From Novosphingobium sp. TH158 (GTDB lineage: Bacteria; Pseudomonadota; Alphaproteobacteria; Sphingomonadales; Sphingomonadaceae), in contig NZ_PKRT01000001.1 of NCBI RefSeq assembly GCF_002855555.1, forward strand, positions 2,260,001 to 2,324,000: a stretch of DNA of 64,000 nucleotides, in the 5' to 3' direction. This document shows, piece after piece, positions 51,389 to 60,416 of the stretch (position 1 is its first letter; each line of letters starts with the position of its first letter). The position numbers and the translations under genes were made by a program. The notes under the pieces were generated by a model. That model had not been told where the DNA came from. It did not search any database and saw only the letters and a program-made list of their open reading frames with translations.

Positions 51389-52051
51389 ATGGAACAAATC
51401 ATAAACAAAATGGCCGCCGCAGGTCATCGGCTGGGTGGCCTGTCCGAACTGTACGAGAGCGGCGGGCGCGGTCCCGGCACGGTTTCGGGCGGGCAGGGCG
51501 ATCCGGGGGGCGTGTCCTATGGACTGTACCAGCTCGCCAGCCGCACCGGCACCGCCGCTGCTTTCGTCAAGACAGAAGGCTCGCGCTGGGCTGCCGAACT
51601 CGCAGGGGAACCGGGGTCGCCCTGCTTTTCGGCGGCGTGGAAAGCCATCGCCCTGCGCGAAGGGGAAGCCTTTGCCACCGCCCAGCACGCATTCATCCAG
51701 CGGACCCACTACGTGCCTGCGGTGAGGGCCGTGCGCGCGGCCACGCGTTACGATCTCGATTGTCGCGGTCCTGCCTTGCGCGATGCCGTCTGGTCCACCG
51801 CCGTCCAGCACGGCAGTGCGGCGCGCCTGCTCATCGCCGCCGTTGCCGATGCCGACAAGCTTGCTCCCCGTGGCACAGTTGAACACGACCGCGCCTGTAT
51901 CGAGGCGATCTATCGCCGGCGCACCGCGCATGTCATGGCGATAGCGGCAAAGTCCGGTCCCGCCGTCCGCCGCACGCTGACCAACGTGGCGCAGCGGCGT
52001 TATCCGGCTGAACTTTCGGCGGCGCTGGAAATGCTCGCGCGCCTGGGCTAG
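51389..52051 (+). CDS. VgrG3-C-like cell-wall hydrolase, candidate endolysin
   Basis: 220 residues, no signal peptide. The N-terminus LSELYESGGRGPGTVSGGQGDPGGVSYGLYQL is characteristic of the lysozyme-like domain found at the C-terminus of Vibrio VgrG3, a type VI muramidase; Glu23 in YESGG is the likely catalytic acid. Here the domain stands alone, with no VgrG part and no secretion signal, the architecture of a phage endolysin that needs a holin. The next gene encodes a small two-helix membrane protein. GGATAC... precedes the start weakly. Function inferred. Confidence 0.72.
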   Translation: MEQIINKMAAAGHRLGGLSELYESGGRGPGTVSGGQGDPGGVSYGLYQLASRTGTAAAFVKTEGSRWAAELAGEPGSPCFSAAWKAIALREGEAFATAQHAFIQRTHYVPAVRAVRAATRYDLDCRGPALRDAVWSTAVQHGSAARLLIAAVADADKLAPRGTVEHDRACIEAIYRRRTAHVMAIAAKSGPAVRRTLTNVAQRRYPAELSAALEMLARLG

Positions 52052-52091
52052 CTTTTCCCTGCCAATTCAATTGCAAGAGGGAAAAATCGAC

Positions 52092-52346
52092 ATGACCGAT
52101 CCACGCGCCATGGTGCAGACCATGATCACGCTCGCTTCCGCCTCGCTCGGCCTTGTCGCCGCGCTGGCATGGAACGAAGCGATCAAGGCCACGCTCGGGA
52201 AGCTGGGGCTGGGAGACGATCTTGCCGGGCTTTACAGCTATGCCATCCTTGCCACCGTGATCGCGATTGTCGTGCTGACCATCCTCGGCCGGATTTCGGC
52301 CCGGATCGGCGGCAATGCCGCTTTCGAGCGCGAAGCCGAAGGCTGA
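52092..52346 (+). CDS. DUF5654-like small membrane protein, candidate holin
   Basis: 84 residues from the ATG at 52092 (AGAGGGA upstream). Two hydrophobic helices, about 8-28 (VQTMITLASASLGLVAALAW) and 48-70 (YSYAILATVIAIVVLTIL), separated by a short loop and followed by a charged tail (REAEG). It fits the DUF5654 pattern. Size, two helices and the position 40 bases after the hydrolase gene resemble a class II holin. Could also be an unrelated small membrane protein. Confidence 0.6.
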   Translation: MTDPRAMVQTMITLASASLGLVAALAWNEAIKATLGKLGLGDDLAGLYSYAILATVIAIVVLTILGRISARIGGNAAFEREAEG

Positions 52347-52456
52347 GCCTGCCGCTTCTCCGAAAAGGCGCCTTGTGCAGGGAATCGACAGGCTGTTGCC
52401 CATTCCCCGCACAAGCGTCTAGCAATGCGGTTCAACCGAAAACCGGGGTCCTGTCC

Positions 52457-53716
52457 ATGCGCGTCCATTCGATCACCTTCGCCGCCCTTGCCGCCCTGAT
52501 TTCCGGCCCGTCCGCTGCCGGAACGCCCGAGCAGGTGGCTGATGCCGCGCTGAAGGCACAGCCGGTGTGGGACGGGCACAACGATGTGCCCGAGCAGCTG
52601 CGCGACCGGCGCAAGAACGTGCTTGCCGGGTTCGATTTCCAGGACACCACCGGCACGGCCGATCCGGCCAAGGGCGTGATCGCCATGCAGACAGACCTCA
52701 ATCGCAGCCGCAAGGGCCGCCTGGGGGCGCAGTTCTGGTCGGTCTATGTCTCGGCCAACCTTCCCGAGCCGCAGGCCGTGCAGGCTACGCTGGAGCAGAT
52801 CGACACGGTGAAGCGGCTCGTGGCGCTTTATCCGAAGTACCTGCAGTTCTGCGTTGACAGCGCCTGCGTCGCGGCGGCGCAAAAGGCAGGGCGGATCGCC
52901 TCGCTGATCGGCATGGAAGGCGGTCATTCGATCGGTGGCAGCCTGGCCGTGCTGCGCCAGATGCACGCACTGGGCGCCCGCTACATGACGCTGACCCATT
53001 TCAAGACCACCGCCTGGGCCGATGCTGCAACCGATGAACCCAGGCACGATGGCCTTACCCCGTTCGGCGAAGACGTGGTGCGGGAGATGCAGCGGCTGGG
53101 GATGCTGGTCGATCTCAGCCATGTCAGCGAAGCGGCCATGCTCGATGCCATGCGCGTGGCCCGGGCACCGGTATTCTTCAGCCACTCGAACGCGCAGGCG
53201 CTCAACAGCCATCCGCGCAATGTGTCGGATACCGCGCTGAAGGCGCTGAAGGCCAATGGCGGCATCGTCATGATCAACTTCTATCCGGCCTACGTGGTCG
53301 GCGATACACGCGCCTGGTCGATCCGCCGGTCAGCCGAAAAGGCCCGGATCGACGCGGTCAATCTTGGCAATCCGGCGGCAGCCAAGGCGGAAATGGCCGC
53401 CTGGGAAAAGGCGAACCCTGCCCCCAGCGGCACACTGGCCGACGTTGCCAACCAGATCGACTATGTCGCCAAGCTCATCGGCCCCGACCATGTCGGGCTG
53501 GGGGGGGACCTCGACGGGATCGATACGACGGTGAAGGGCATGGAGGATGTCTCCACCTATCCGGCGCTGTTCGTCGAACTGGCGCGTCGCGGCTGGAGCC
53601 AGACCGACCTTGAAAAGCTTGCCGGTCGCAACATGATGCGCGTGCTCAGGGCAGCCGAAGCCTATGCCGCCTCGCGCCGGGGTGATCCGCCGATCGAGAA
53701 CCCCACCGCGTTCTAG
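52457..53716 (+). CDS. membrane dipeptidase (peptidase M19)
   Basis: 419 residues. Zinc dipeptidase of the renal dipeptidase family. The N-terminal signal peptide (FAALAALISGPSAAG) sends it to the periplasm. Zinc ligands are visible in order: WDGHND, IGMEGGHS, a later LSHVSEAAM, FFSHSNA and GGDLDG. The ATG at 52457 is chosen because it begins the signal peptide; the open frame further upstream is out of register with known homologues. Convergent with the channel gene. Confidence 0.9.
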   Translation: MRVHSITFAALAALISGPSAAGTPEQVADAALKAQPVWDGHNDVPEQLRDRRKNVLAGFDFQDTTGTADPAKGVIAMQTDLNRSRKGRLGAQFWSVYVSANLPEPQAVQATLEQIDTVKRLVALYPKYLQFCVDSACVAAAQKAGRIASLIGMEGGHSIGGSLAVLRQMHALGARYMTLTHFKTTAWADAATDEPRHDGLTPFGEDVVREMQRLGMLVDLSHVSEAAMLDAMRVARAPVFFSHSNAQALNSHPRNVSDTALKALKANGGIVMINFYPAYVVGDTRAWSIRRSAEKARIDAVNLGNPAAAKAEMAAWEKANPAPSGTLADVANQIDYVAKLIGPDHVGLGGDLDGIDTTVKGMEDVSTYPALFVELARRGWSQTDLEKLAGRNMMRVLRAAEAYAASRRGDPPIENPTAF

Positions 53717-54147
53717 TGCGCGTCGATGCGGCCCAGCATGCGGAAGAAGAAGGCCGTCGACCAGCCGAGCAGGATCATGCCGAGGATCGATTCGAAGGCG
53801 CCCAGCAGGCGCCACTCCTGCACGATGTGGGCATCATTGTAGCCGACGGTCGAATAGGAAATCGTCGAGAAGTACAGTGCGTTTTCCAGGCCCGTGACCG
53901 CGCCGGTGGCGAGATAGACGATGGCGAAAGCCCAGATCTCGACACCGTGCAGCGCCAGCATGGCGACCACCGTGGTCAGCGTGAAAATCGCCCCGCGCGG
54001 GCTGAGGGCATCGATGTTCTGCAACCGCTCCAGCGACGATTCCGTCCGCAGCGCGCGGCTCAGGCTGAACAGTCCGATGCCATGGATCGCCACGCAGAGC
54101 ACCACCAGCAAGGTGGAAACCAGGAACTGCGTGGCGAGCTGGCTCAT
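53713..54147 (-). CDS. two-helix ion channel protein with TVGYND filter
   Basis: 144 residues. Potassium-channel-like (Ion_trans_2): N-terminal helix, pore helix and filter, and a final helix. The filter is TVGYND at 100-105, with Asn in place of the usual Gly in GYGD, after SYSTVGYND. Selectivity may therefore be altered. It has one-base overlap with the dapD stop (TGATG), so both are co-transcribed. The reason for coupling to lysine biosynthesis is unclear. Confidence 0.75.
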   Translation of the reverse strand: MSQLATQFLVSTLLVVLCVAIHGIGLFSLSRALRTESSLERLQNIDALSPRGAIFTLTTVVAMLALHGVEIWAFAIVYLATGAVTGLENALYFSTISYSTVGYNDAHIVQEWRLLGAFESILGMILLGWSTAFFFRMLGRIDAH

Positions 54148-54983
54148 CAGTCGCGCAGCAATTCGTTGATGCCGGTCTTGGAACGCGTCTGGGCATCCAC
54201 CGTCTTCACGATCACCGCGCAGTAAAGCGAGGGGCCGGGGGTGCCATCGGGGAGCGGCTTGCCCGGAAGCGCACCGGGGACGACCACCGAATAGGGCGGC
54301 ACGCGGCCAATGTGGACCTCGCCCGTGGCGCGATCGACGATCTTGGTCGAGGCACCGATGTAGACGCCCATCGAAAGCACTGCGCCTTCGCCCACGACCA
54401 CGCCTTCGGCTACTTCCGAGCGCGCTCCGATGAAGCAGTTGTCTTCGATGATGACCGGCCCGGCCTGCAGCGGCTCAAGCACGCCGCCGATGCCGGCGCC
54501 GCCCGAAATGTGCACGTTCCTGCCGATCTGGGCGCAGGAACCAACCGTTGCCCAGGTGTCCACCATCGTGCCTTCGCCCACATGGGCGCCCAGGTTCACG
54601 AAGCTCGGCATCAGCACCACGCCCTTGGCGATGAATGCGCTGCGCCGCACGACAGCACCCGGGACGACGCGCACGCCGGCTTCGCGGAAACGGGCATCGT
54701 CCCAGCCGGTGAACTTCAGCGGGACCTTGTCGAACGCCGGAGCGCCGGCAGAGCCGTATTCCATCACGCCGTTGTCGTTCAGGCGGAAGGAGAGCAGCAC
54801 GGCCTTCTTCAGCCACTGGTTCACCTTCCAGCCGCCCTGTCCGTCCGGCTCGGCCACGCGGGCCTTGCCGCTGTCCAGCAGGTCGAGCGCCTGATCGACG
54901 ATTGCACGCACATCGGCCGAAGCGGGGGTTACGGTATCGCGCGCTTCGAAAGCGGCTTCGATCTGGGTTTCGAGGTTGGACAT
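54147..54983 (-). CDS. dapD: 2,3,4,5-tetrahydropyridine-2,6-dicarboxylate N-succinyltransferase
   Basis: 278 residues from the ATG at 54983. Succinylates tetrahydrodipicolinate in the succinylase branch of lysine/meso-DAP synthesis. Left-handed beta-helix hexapeptide repeats run through [44 protein letters not shown] and beyond; [22 protein letters not shown] is conserved in the family. The TGATG link to the channel gene is described above. Confidence 0.96.
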   Translation of the reverse strand: MSNLETQIEAAFEARDTVTPASADVRAIVDQALDLLDSGKARVAEPDGQGGWKVNQWLKKAVLLSFRLNDNGVMEYGSAGAPAFDKVPLKFTGWDDARFREAGVRVVPGAVVRRSAFIAKGVVLMPSFVNLGAHVGEGTMVDTWATVGSCAQIGRNVHISGGAGIGGVLEPLQAGPVIIEDNCFIGARSEVAEGVVVGEGAVLSMGVYIGASTKIVDRATGEVHIGRVPPYSVVVPGALPGKPLPDGTPGPSLYCAVIVKTVDAQTRSKTGINELLRD

Positions 54984-55117
54984 CTGGGCTATCCCGAATG
55001 GAGTGAGTTCGCCAGCGCGCCTATCGCCAGTAACCGCTGGTAGCAAGCGCCGCGGCGCAGACGGTCTGTTCTAAAGATCACGATTGCGCCATGATCCTGG
55101 CGCAAGAGGGGAGGGTC

Positions 55118-57508
55118 ATGGTCGCTCCATCCACCGCGTCCAAAGGGCGCAATCGCAATCCACGGGCACGACGCGCCTCTGCCGCGCTTGCCTTCTGCTT
55201 CATTCTCAACGCCTGTGGCGGCGGCGGGACGGTGAGCACACCGGCACCGCCACCTGCGCCAACACCGACGCCAACACCGACGCCGACGCCAACTCCCACC
55301 CCGGCTGCCGCATTCGATACGGCCGAATATCGCCGGTCTGACGGCCCTTCGTTCCACAACGTCATCCCCGCATGGCAACTCGGCGCGAACGGCGAGGGCG
55401 TTACCCTCGCAATCATCGATTCGGGCATCGACACGGCCAACCCGGAATTTGCCGGGCGCATATCGCCCCAGTCGCAGGACGTTGCCGGCAGCCGCGGGCT
55501 CGACAATGCGGACTCCAGCCATGGCACGCAGGTCGCCCTGACGGCAGCAGCGGCGCGCAATGGCACCGGGATCGTCGGCATTGCCTGGGGCGCGACGATC
55601 CAGGCCCTGCGGGCGGATTCGCCCGGATCCTGCGCTACGCCCAAGGATGGTGACAAGGGCGGCTGCACGTTCTTCGATTCGGCAATCACCGCCGGGGTCG
55701 ACAGGGCCGTGGCGGCGGGGGCCAGGGTGATCAACATCTCGCTTGGAGGCTCGCCCCCCAACAGCTCCCTTCGCGCTGCGATTGCGCGGGCTGCTGCGGC
55801 GGGCATCGTCGTCATTGTTTCGGCCGGCAACGATGGGGTTTCGAGCACGACCAACCCCGACAGCTTCGCCGTGGGCCTGCGGCAGGCGGGCAACGGCAAT
55901 GTCATCATTGCCGGGTCGGTTGACGAGAACCGCCAGATTTCCAGCTTTTCCAACCACGCCGGAACTGAGGCGCAATGGTATCTCATGGCGCTGGGTGAGC
56001 GGGTCTGCTGCGTTTACGAGAACGGGCAGATCAAGATCACGACCGACAGCAGCGGGCAGCAATTCGTAACTGTCGTGTCCGGAACCAGCTTTGCCGCGCC
56101 GCAGATCGCGGGGGCCGCAGCGCTGCTTCGCCAGTACTTCCCCAACCTCACGGCAACGCAGGTGGTCGACCTGCTGCTGCGTACCGCCAGCGACGCCGGG
56201 GCAACCGGCACCGACGACATCTACGGGCGCGGCATCATGAATATCGGCGCCGCCTTCGCGCCGCAGGGCACGACCAGTCTGGCCGATAATTCCACGGCGA
56301 TGGTACCGCTGGGCGAAACGACCTTTTCCGGTTCGGCAGCGATGGGAGATGCGGCCAAGACGGGCAACCTGGCGGCCGTCGTGCTCGATTCCTATGGCCG
56401 CGCCTATCGCACCAACCTGGCCGCAAGCATGCGTTCCGCGCAGGTCCGGCCACGGCTGGGCAGCGCCCTGCTGGGCGGCAGCCGTTCAATAGACGGAGCG
56501 GCAGGAGGGCTCAGCCTCGCCTTCTCGGTGGTCGATCCGCTGCGGGCGGGGCGCGCTGGGGGCTGGAGCGGGCAATTGCGCCTGTCCTCTCGCGATGCCG
56601 AGGCCGCCCGCGTGCTGGCTGCGCGAGTGGTGGCCAGGGTTTCGCCGCGCGCCACCATGGCTTTCGCCTATGCCGAGGGTGCGGATGGCATGGTCGCGCA
56701 ATTGCAGGGCCAATCGCGTCCCGCTTTTCTCGTCTCGGGCGATCCCAATGGCGATTTCGGTTTCTTCCGCACGGGGCTGACCTCGCTTGCCCTGCGGCGC
56801 CAGTTCGGTCCGCTGGGCCTCACGGCCCTGGCGGAAAATGGCAAGGTGCTCACCGGTTCGCCGATTTCGCTGACCCATTCGATCATGTCGCCGCGGCTGG
56901 AGGATCATTACTTCCGTTTCGGCCTGTCGCTCGACCGCCATTTCGGTCCGGTCGAAACCAGCCTCGGCCTGAGCTGGCTGCGTGAGGACCGCACGATGCT
57001 GGGCGCGCGGCTCCATTCCGGCCTTGCTGGCAGCAGCGGTGCGGACAGCCTGTTCCTTGACATTGGCGCGGCATACCGTCCTTCGGCGGACTGGCGGCTG
57101 GGGGCCAGCTGGCGGCGCGGCTGGACCTCGCCCCACCTCTCCGGAACGCTTGTTGCAGGATCGCGGCTTAGCAGTTCCGGCTGGGCGGTCGATGCCAGCA
57201 GGCTCAACCTGTTCCGCGATGGTGACAGCCTGTCCGTGCGCCTTTTGCAGCCGCTGCGGGTGGAAAGCGGCGGGCTGGCGATGCGGCTGCCCGACGCATA
57301 CGATTATGCCACGCTGGCGGCGACCTCGGTGGTTCGGCGGCTCGACCTCAGTCCGCAAGGTCGCGAACTGATGCGCGAGCTCGCCTGGCGCGGGCCGCTC
57401 GGCGGTGGATCGCTGACGGCCAGTGCCTACTGGCGCAGCGACCCCCAGCATCATGCCGACCTGCCGGACGATTTCGGCCTTGGCCTGAGCTGGGCGGCGA
57501 GGTTCTGA
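55118..57508 (+). CDS. subtilisin-type (S8) autotransporter lipoprotein
   Basis: 796 residues from the ATG at 55118 (GAGGGG upstream; an earlier ATG at 55091 has no good ribosome site). Basic N-region, hydrophobic segment and lipobox LNAC with lipidated Cys33, then a Pro-Thr repeat linker (about 42-62). The S8 protease domain carries Asp101 (IIDSGID), His135 (SHGT) and Ser324 (SGTSFAAP). The C-terminal ~300 residues are beta-rich (GLSWLREDRTMLG..) and end in Phe, as autotransporter barrels do. Comparable to NalP/SphB1, surface proteases that process other outer-membrane proteins. Confidence 0.9.
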   Translation: MVAPSTASKGRNRNPRARRASAALAFCFILNACGGGGTVSTPAPPPAPTPTPTPTPTPTPTPAAAFDTAEYRRSDGPSFHNVIPAWQLGANGEGVTLAIIDSGIDTANPEFAGRISPQSQDVAGSRGLDNADSSHGTQVALTAAAARNGTGIVGIAWGATIQALRADSPGSCATPKDGDKGGCTFFDSAITAGVDRAVAAGARVINISLGGSPPNSSLRAAIARAAAAGIVVIVSAGNDGVSSTTNPDSFAVGLRQAGNGNVIIAGSVDENRQISSFSNHAGTEAQWYLMALGERVCCVYENGQIKITTDSSGQQFVTVVSGTSFAAPQIAGAAALLRQYFPNLTATQVVDLLLRTASDAGATGTDDIYGRGIMNIGAAFAPQGTTSLADNSTAMVPLGETTFSGSAAMGDAAKTGNLAAVVLDSYGRAYRTNLAASMRSAQVRPRLGSALLGGSRSIDGAAGGLSLAFSVVDPLRAGRAGGWSGQLRLSSRDAEAARVLAARVVARVSPRATMAFAYAEGADGMVAQLQGQSRPAFLVSGDPNGDFGFFRTGLTSLALRRQFGPLGLTALAENGKVLTGSPISLTHSIMSPRLEDHYFRFGLSLDRHFGPVETSLGLSWLREDRTMLGARLHSGLAGSSGADSLFLDIGAAYRPSADWRLGASWRRGWTSPHLSGTLVAGSRLSSSGWAVDASRLNLFRDGDSLSVRLLQPLRVESGGLAMRLPDAYDYATLAATSVVRRLDLSPQGRELMRELAWRGPLGGGSLTASAYWRSDPQHHADLPDDFGLGLSWAARF

Positions 57509-57521
57509 CAGGGGGCTGCAC

Positions 57522-58325
57522 ATGGACATTTCCCGGCTGTTTTCGCTCGAAGGGCGCGTGGCGCTCGTTACCGGGGGATCGCGCGGCATCGGCAGAATGA
57601 TCGCCGAAGGATTCCTCGCTGCCGGTTGCCGGCGGGTCTACATTACCGCGCGCAAAGTGGCGGAGGTGGAGGCAACCGCCAACGAACTGGGCGAGCGCTG
57701 CATCGCCCTTCCCGGCGACATCGGCGACATGGCGGGGATCGAGGGCCTGGCTGGCGAGCTTGCCTCGCGCGAAGAGTGCCTGGACATCCTTGTCAACAAC
57801 GCCGGGGTTGCCTGGGGCGCACCCTTCGACGCCTTCCCCGAGACGGGCTGGGACAAGGTGATGGACCTCAACGTCAAGACCCCGTTCTACCTGACGCAGA
57901 AGCTGCACCCCATGCTGCGCGCTGCCGCCAGCCGGGAACGCCCCGCCAAGGTGATCATGATCGCCTCGGTCGATGGCATGCGGCTCAACCCCTGGGAGAC
58001 CTATCCCTACCAGGCATCGAAGGCTGCGCTGATCCACCTGACCCGGCGCATGGCGGCGCGATTGGCGGGGGAGAACATCGTGGTCAGCGGCATCGCGCCG
58101 GGCATGTTCCCTTCGCGGATGAACCGCGCGGCCGATCAGGCGCCGGAAAAGGTCGCGGCCCAGATCCCCGCCGGTCGCACCGGCTGCGATGAAGACATGG
58201 CCGCTGCTGCCATCTATCTTGCGGCGCGCGCGGGCGATTATGTGGTCGGCGAAACGATTGCCGTCGATGGCGGCTGGGTCAACGCCTGGGTGCCGGGGGA
58301 TTTCGTCGGGCCGATGGGCGAATAG
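57522..58325 (+). CDS. SDR family oxidoreductase (RhlG-like)
   Basis: 267 residues. Classical short-chain dehydrogenase: cofactor motif TGGSRGIGR at 17-25, NNAG at about 91-94, a Ser in MIASVDG and catalytic Tyr/Lys in YPYQASKAA. The N-terminus MDISRLFSLEGRVALVTGGSRGIGRMI resembles the RhlG/3-ketoacyl reductase-like group. The substrate is unknown. It starts 13 bases after the autotransporter stop, so the two may be co-transcribed by chance or read-through. Confidence 0.9.
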   Translation: MDISRLFSLEGRVALVTGGSRGIGRMIAEGFLAAGCRRVYITARKVAEVEATANELGERCIALPGDIGDMAGIEGLAGELASREECLDILVNNAGVAWGAPFDAFPETGWDKVMDLNVKTPFYLTQKLHPMLRAAASRERPAKVIMIASVDGMRLNPWETYPYQASKAALIHLTRRMAARLAGENIVVSGIAPGMFPSRMNRAADQAPEKVAAQIPAGRTGCDEDMAAAAIYLAARAGDYVVGETIAVDGGWVNAWVPGDFVGPMGE

Positions 58326-58340
58326 CCGCCCGCGGCCGGC

Positions 58341-58976
58341 TTACTTCAGCAGTTCGCGCACGAAGCCGATCAGCCCCGTCTGGCGCTGGCGGCGCATCCG
58401 TTCGGCCTCAAGGATCTGGACGACCTTGGCGAAGCAGGCGTCGATATCGTCGTTGACCACGACATAGTCATAGCCGTCCCAGTGGCTGATCTCCGCCTTG
58501 GCACGGTCCATGCGGGCCTGGATCACCTCGGCGCTGTCAGTGCCCCGACCGGTCAGGCGGCGGCTCAGCTCATCGATGCTGGGGGGCAGCAGGAAAACGC
58601 GGACAACGTCCTGCTGGTCCTTCTGGTAAAGCTGCTGGGTGCCCTGCCAGTCGATATCGAACAGGTAGTCCTGCCCGGCCTTGAGTCCGGCGCGGATGTG
58701 CGCCTTGGGCGTGCCATAGCACTGGCCGAATACTTCGGCCCATTCGTAGAACTCGTCCTCTTCCACCATGCGGTGGAATTCCTCGCGGCTGACGAAGTGG
58801 TAATCCTTGCCGTCAACCTCGCCGGGACGCATCGGGCGCGTCGTGGCGGAAACCGACAGCATGATCTCGCTGTCTTCGGCCAGAAGGCGCCTGGCGATGG
58901 TTGTCTTGCCCGCACCCGAGGGCGAGGAGAGGATGAACATCAGCCCGCGGCGATGCAGCGCGTCGGAACCGCTCAT
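58341..58976 (-). CDS. gmk: guanylate kinase
   Basis: 211 residues. ATP-dependent phosphorylation of GMP to GDP. P-loop SSPSGAGKTT at 17-26, the GMP-binding region (SATTRPMRPGEVDGKDYHFVSREEF) and the lid RGTDSAEVIQARMDRAKAE are all present. Convergent with the SDR gene; overlaps the small upstream gene by four bases. Confidence 0.97.
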   Translation of the reverse strand: MSGSDALHRRGLMFILSSPSGAGKTTIARRLLAEDSEIMLSVSATTRPMRPGEVDGKDYHFVSREEFHRMVEEDEFYEWAEVFGQCYGTPKAHIRAGLKAGQDYLFDIDWQGTQQLYQKDQQDVVRVFLLPPSIDELSRRLTGRGTDSAEVIQARMDRAKAEISHWDGYDYVVVNDDIDACFAKVVQILEAERMRRQRQTGLIGFVRELLK

Positions 58977-59230
58977 GCCTTGGTTTCCGGCTGGACGGCT
59001 GCCTTCATTGCCTTGCGCTTGTCATGCACGGCCTTGGCGATCAGGCCGCCGGTGACCAGGATCGCGCCCGGCACGGAACGGGTGGCCACCCGCATCAGGG
59101 CAGCTCCGGCAAGCTTTCCGGCGATGCCGCTTTTTGCCGTCACGGCGGGCGGCACAAGCCGGTCAACCGCTTCGTCGAGCAGCCTGCCGCCGTTCTGGCG
59201 GACAATCCGGCCAAGAATCGAGCGGACCAT
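58973..59230 (-). CDS. conserved small hypothetical protein between sspB and gmk
   Basis: 85 residues. Not recognised. It has an N-terminal segment (SILGRIVRQNGGRLLDEAVDRLVPPAVT), an Ala/Gly-rich hydrophobic stretch (VPGAILVTGGLIAKAV) and a basic C-terminus (HDKRKAMKA). Single-base overlap with sspB and a four-base overlap with gmk show translational coupling. It could be membrane-associated. Confidence 0.65.
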   Translation of the reverse strand: MVRSILGRIVRQNGGRLLDEAVDRLVPPAVTAKSGIAGKLAGAALMRVATRSVPGAILVTGGLIAKAVHDKRKAMKAAVQPETKA

Positions 59231-59727
59231 TACTTCCGCTTGCCGAAATCGACCGTGACCACGTTCGATCCGTCCTCGGTGGTTACGCTAGGGCCATCGG
59301 TGCCTTCGGGGGCGTCGTTTTCCGCATCGTCGTGCGGCTCGGGCGCGAGATCGGCAACCGTCGCCTGGAATTGCAGGCCGAAGTCCACCGCCGGATCGAC
59401 GAACGCGGTGATCGCCGCGAAGGGGATTTCCAGCTTGGCGGGCACCTGGTTGAACGACAGGCCGACAGAGAAGTGATCCTCGGCGACGGTAAGGTCCCAG
59501 AACTTGTTCTGCAGGACGATGGTCATCTCGTCGGGGAAGCGTTCCTTCAGGTGCGTGGGGATCGATACGCCCGGTGCCGCCGTCTTGAAGGTGATGTAGA
59601 AATGGTGCGTGCCCGGCAGCGTGCCGCCGGTATCGACAATCTGGCCCAGCACCCGTCCCACCACGGCGCGCAGCGCCTCCTGCACGATTTCGTCGTAGGG
59701 AATGAGGCTGTCTGGTGTGTCGGTCAT
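59230..59727 (-). CDS. sspB: ClpXP adaptor SspB (alphaproteobacterial type)
   Basis: 165 residues from the ATG at 59727. SspB delivers ssrA-tagged proteins to ClpXP and, in Caulobacter, also helps proteolysis of cell-cycle substrates. N-terminal fold pattern TPDSLIPYDEIVQEALRAVVGRVLGQI, the THHFYITFKT ssrA-groove strand, and a long acidic/unstructured linker ending in the short ClpX-binding tail VVTVDFGKRK are as expected for this family. Confidence 0.9.
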   Translation of the reverse strand: MTDTPDSLIPYDEIVQEALRAVVGRVLGQIVDTGGTLPGTHHFYITFKTAAPGVSIPTHLKERFPDEMTIVLQNKFWDLTVAEDHFSVGLSFNQVPAKLEIPFAAITAFVDPAVDFGLQFQATVADLAPEPHDDAENDAPEGTDGPSVTTEDGSNVVTVDFGKRK

Positions 59728-59771
59728 GATGATTCCCAAGTGGCCCCGCGCAATCGCCCGGTCAACCCCGC

Positions 59772-59799
59772 TTGCGCTTGCTGTTCGCAGGTCTATAGG
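59772..59799 (+). promoter_or_regulatory. possible hisB promoter
   Basis: TTGCGC (59772-59777) and TATAGG (59794-59799) are separated by 16 bases, 24 bases before the hisB ATG. A plausible but weak sigma-70-type promoter in the gap shared with divergent sspB. Confidence 0.35.
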
Positions 59800-59822
59800 C
59801 CCGCCAAGCAAAGGAATCGGCC

Positions 59823-60416
59823 ATGCGCACAGCTTCGATCACGCGGAAGACTCACGAAACCGACATCGCGGTCGAGGTGAATCTCGACGGCACCGGTAAC
59901 TATGAGGTGTCGACCGGCATCGGTTTCCTCGATCACATGATCGAACAGTTCAGCCGCCATTCGCTGATCGACATCAAGTGCCGCATCGTGGGCGACCTCC
60001 ACGTTGACCAGCACCACACCACCGAAGACAGCGCCATCGCCATCGGCCAGTGCATTGTCCAGGCGCTGGGCGACAAGGCCGGGATCGGCCGCTACGGCGA
60101 AGCCCATTCGGCGATGGACGAGGCGCTGAGCCGTGTCGTGCTCGACATTTCCGGGCGTCCATGGCTGGTGTGGAACGCGAAGTTCACCCAGGAACGGCTG
60201 GGCGAAATGGACACCGAGCTGTTCCAGCACTGGTTCCATTCGATCGCCCAGGCGGCCGGGCTGACGCTGCACATCGAGCAGCTCTACGGTGAGAACAACC
60301 ACCACATCATCGAAGGCATCTACAAGGGCTTCGCGCGCGCCATGCGGCAGGCGGTGGAACTCGATCCGCGCAAGGGCGGCGCCATTCCCAGCACCAAGGG
60401 GCTGCTCGGTGGCTGA
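59823..60416 (+). CDS. hisB: imidazoleglycerol-phosphate dehydratase
   Basis: 197 residues, monofunctional. Sixth step of histidine synthesis. Mn-binding His-rich motifs [13 protein letters not shown] (DHM) and [13 protein letters not shown] (VDQHHTTED) are intact, with a second half repeat [27 protein letters not shown] precedes the ATG. First gene of hisB-hisH-hisA-hisF. Confidence 0.97.
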   Translation: MRTASITRKTHETDIAVEVNLDGTGNYEVSTGIGFLDHMIEQFSRHSLIDIKCRIVGDLHVDQHHTTEDSAIAIGQCIVQALGDKAGIGRYGEAHSAMDEALSRVVLDISGRPWLVWNAKFTQERLGEMDTELFQHWFHSIAQAAGLTLHIEQLYGENNHHIIEGIYKGFARAMRQAVELDPRKGGAIPSTKGLLGG

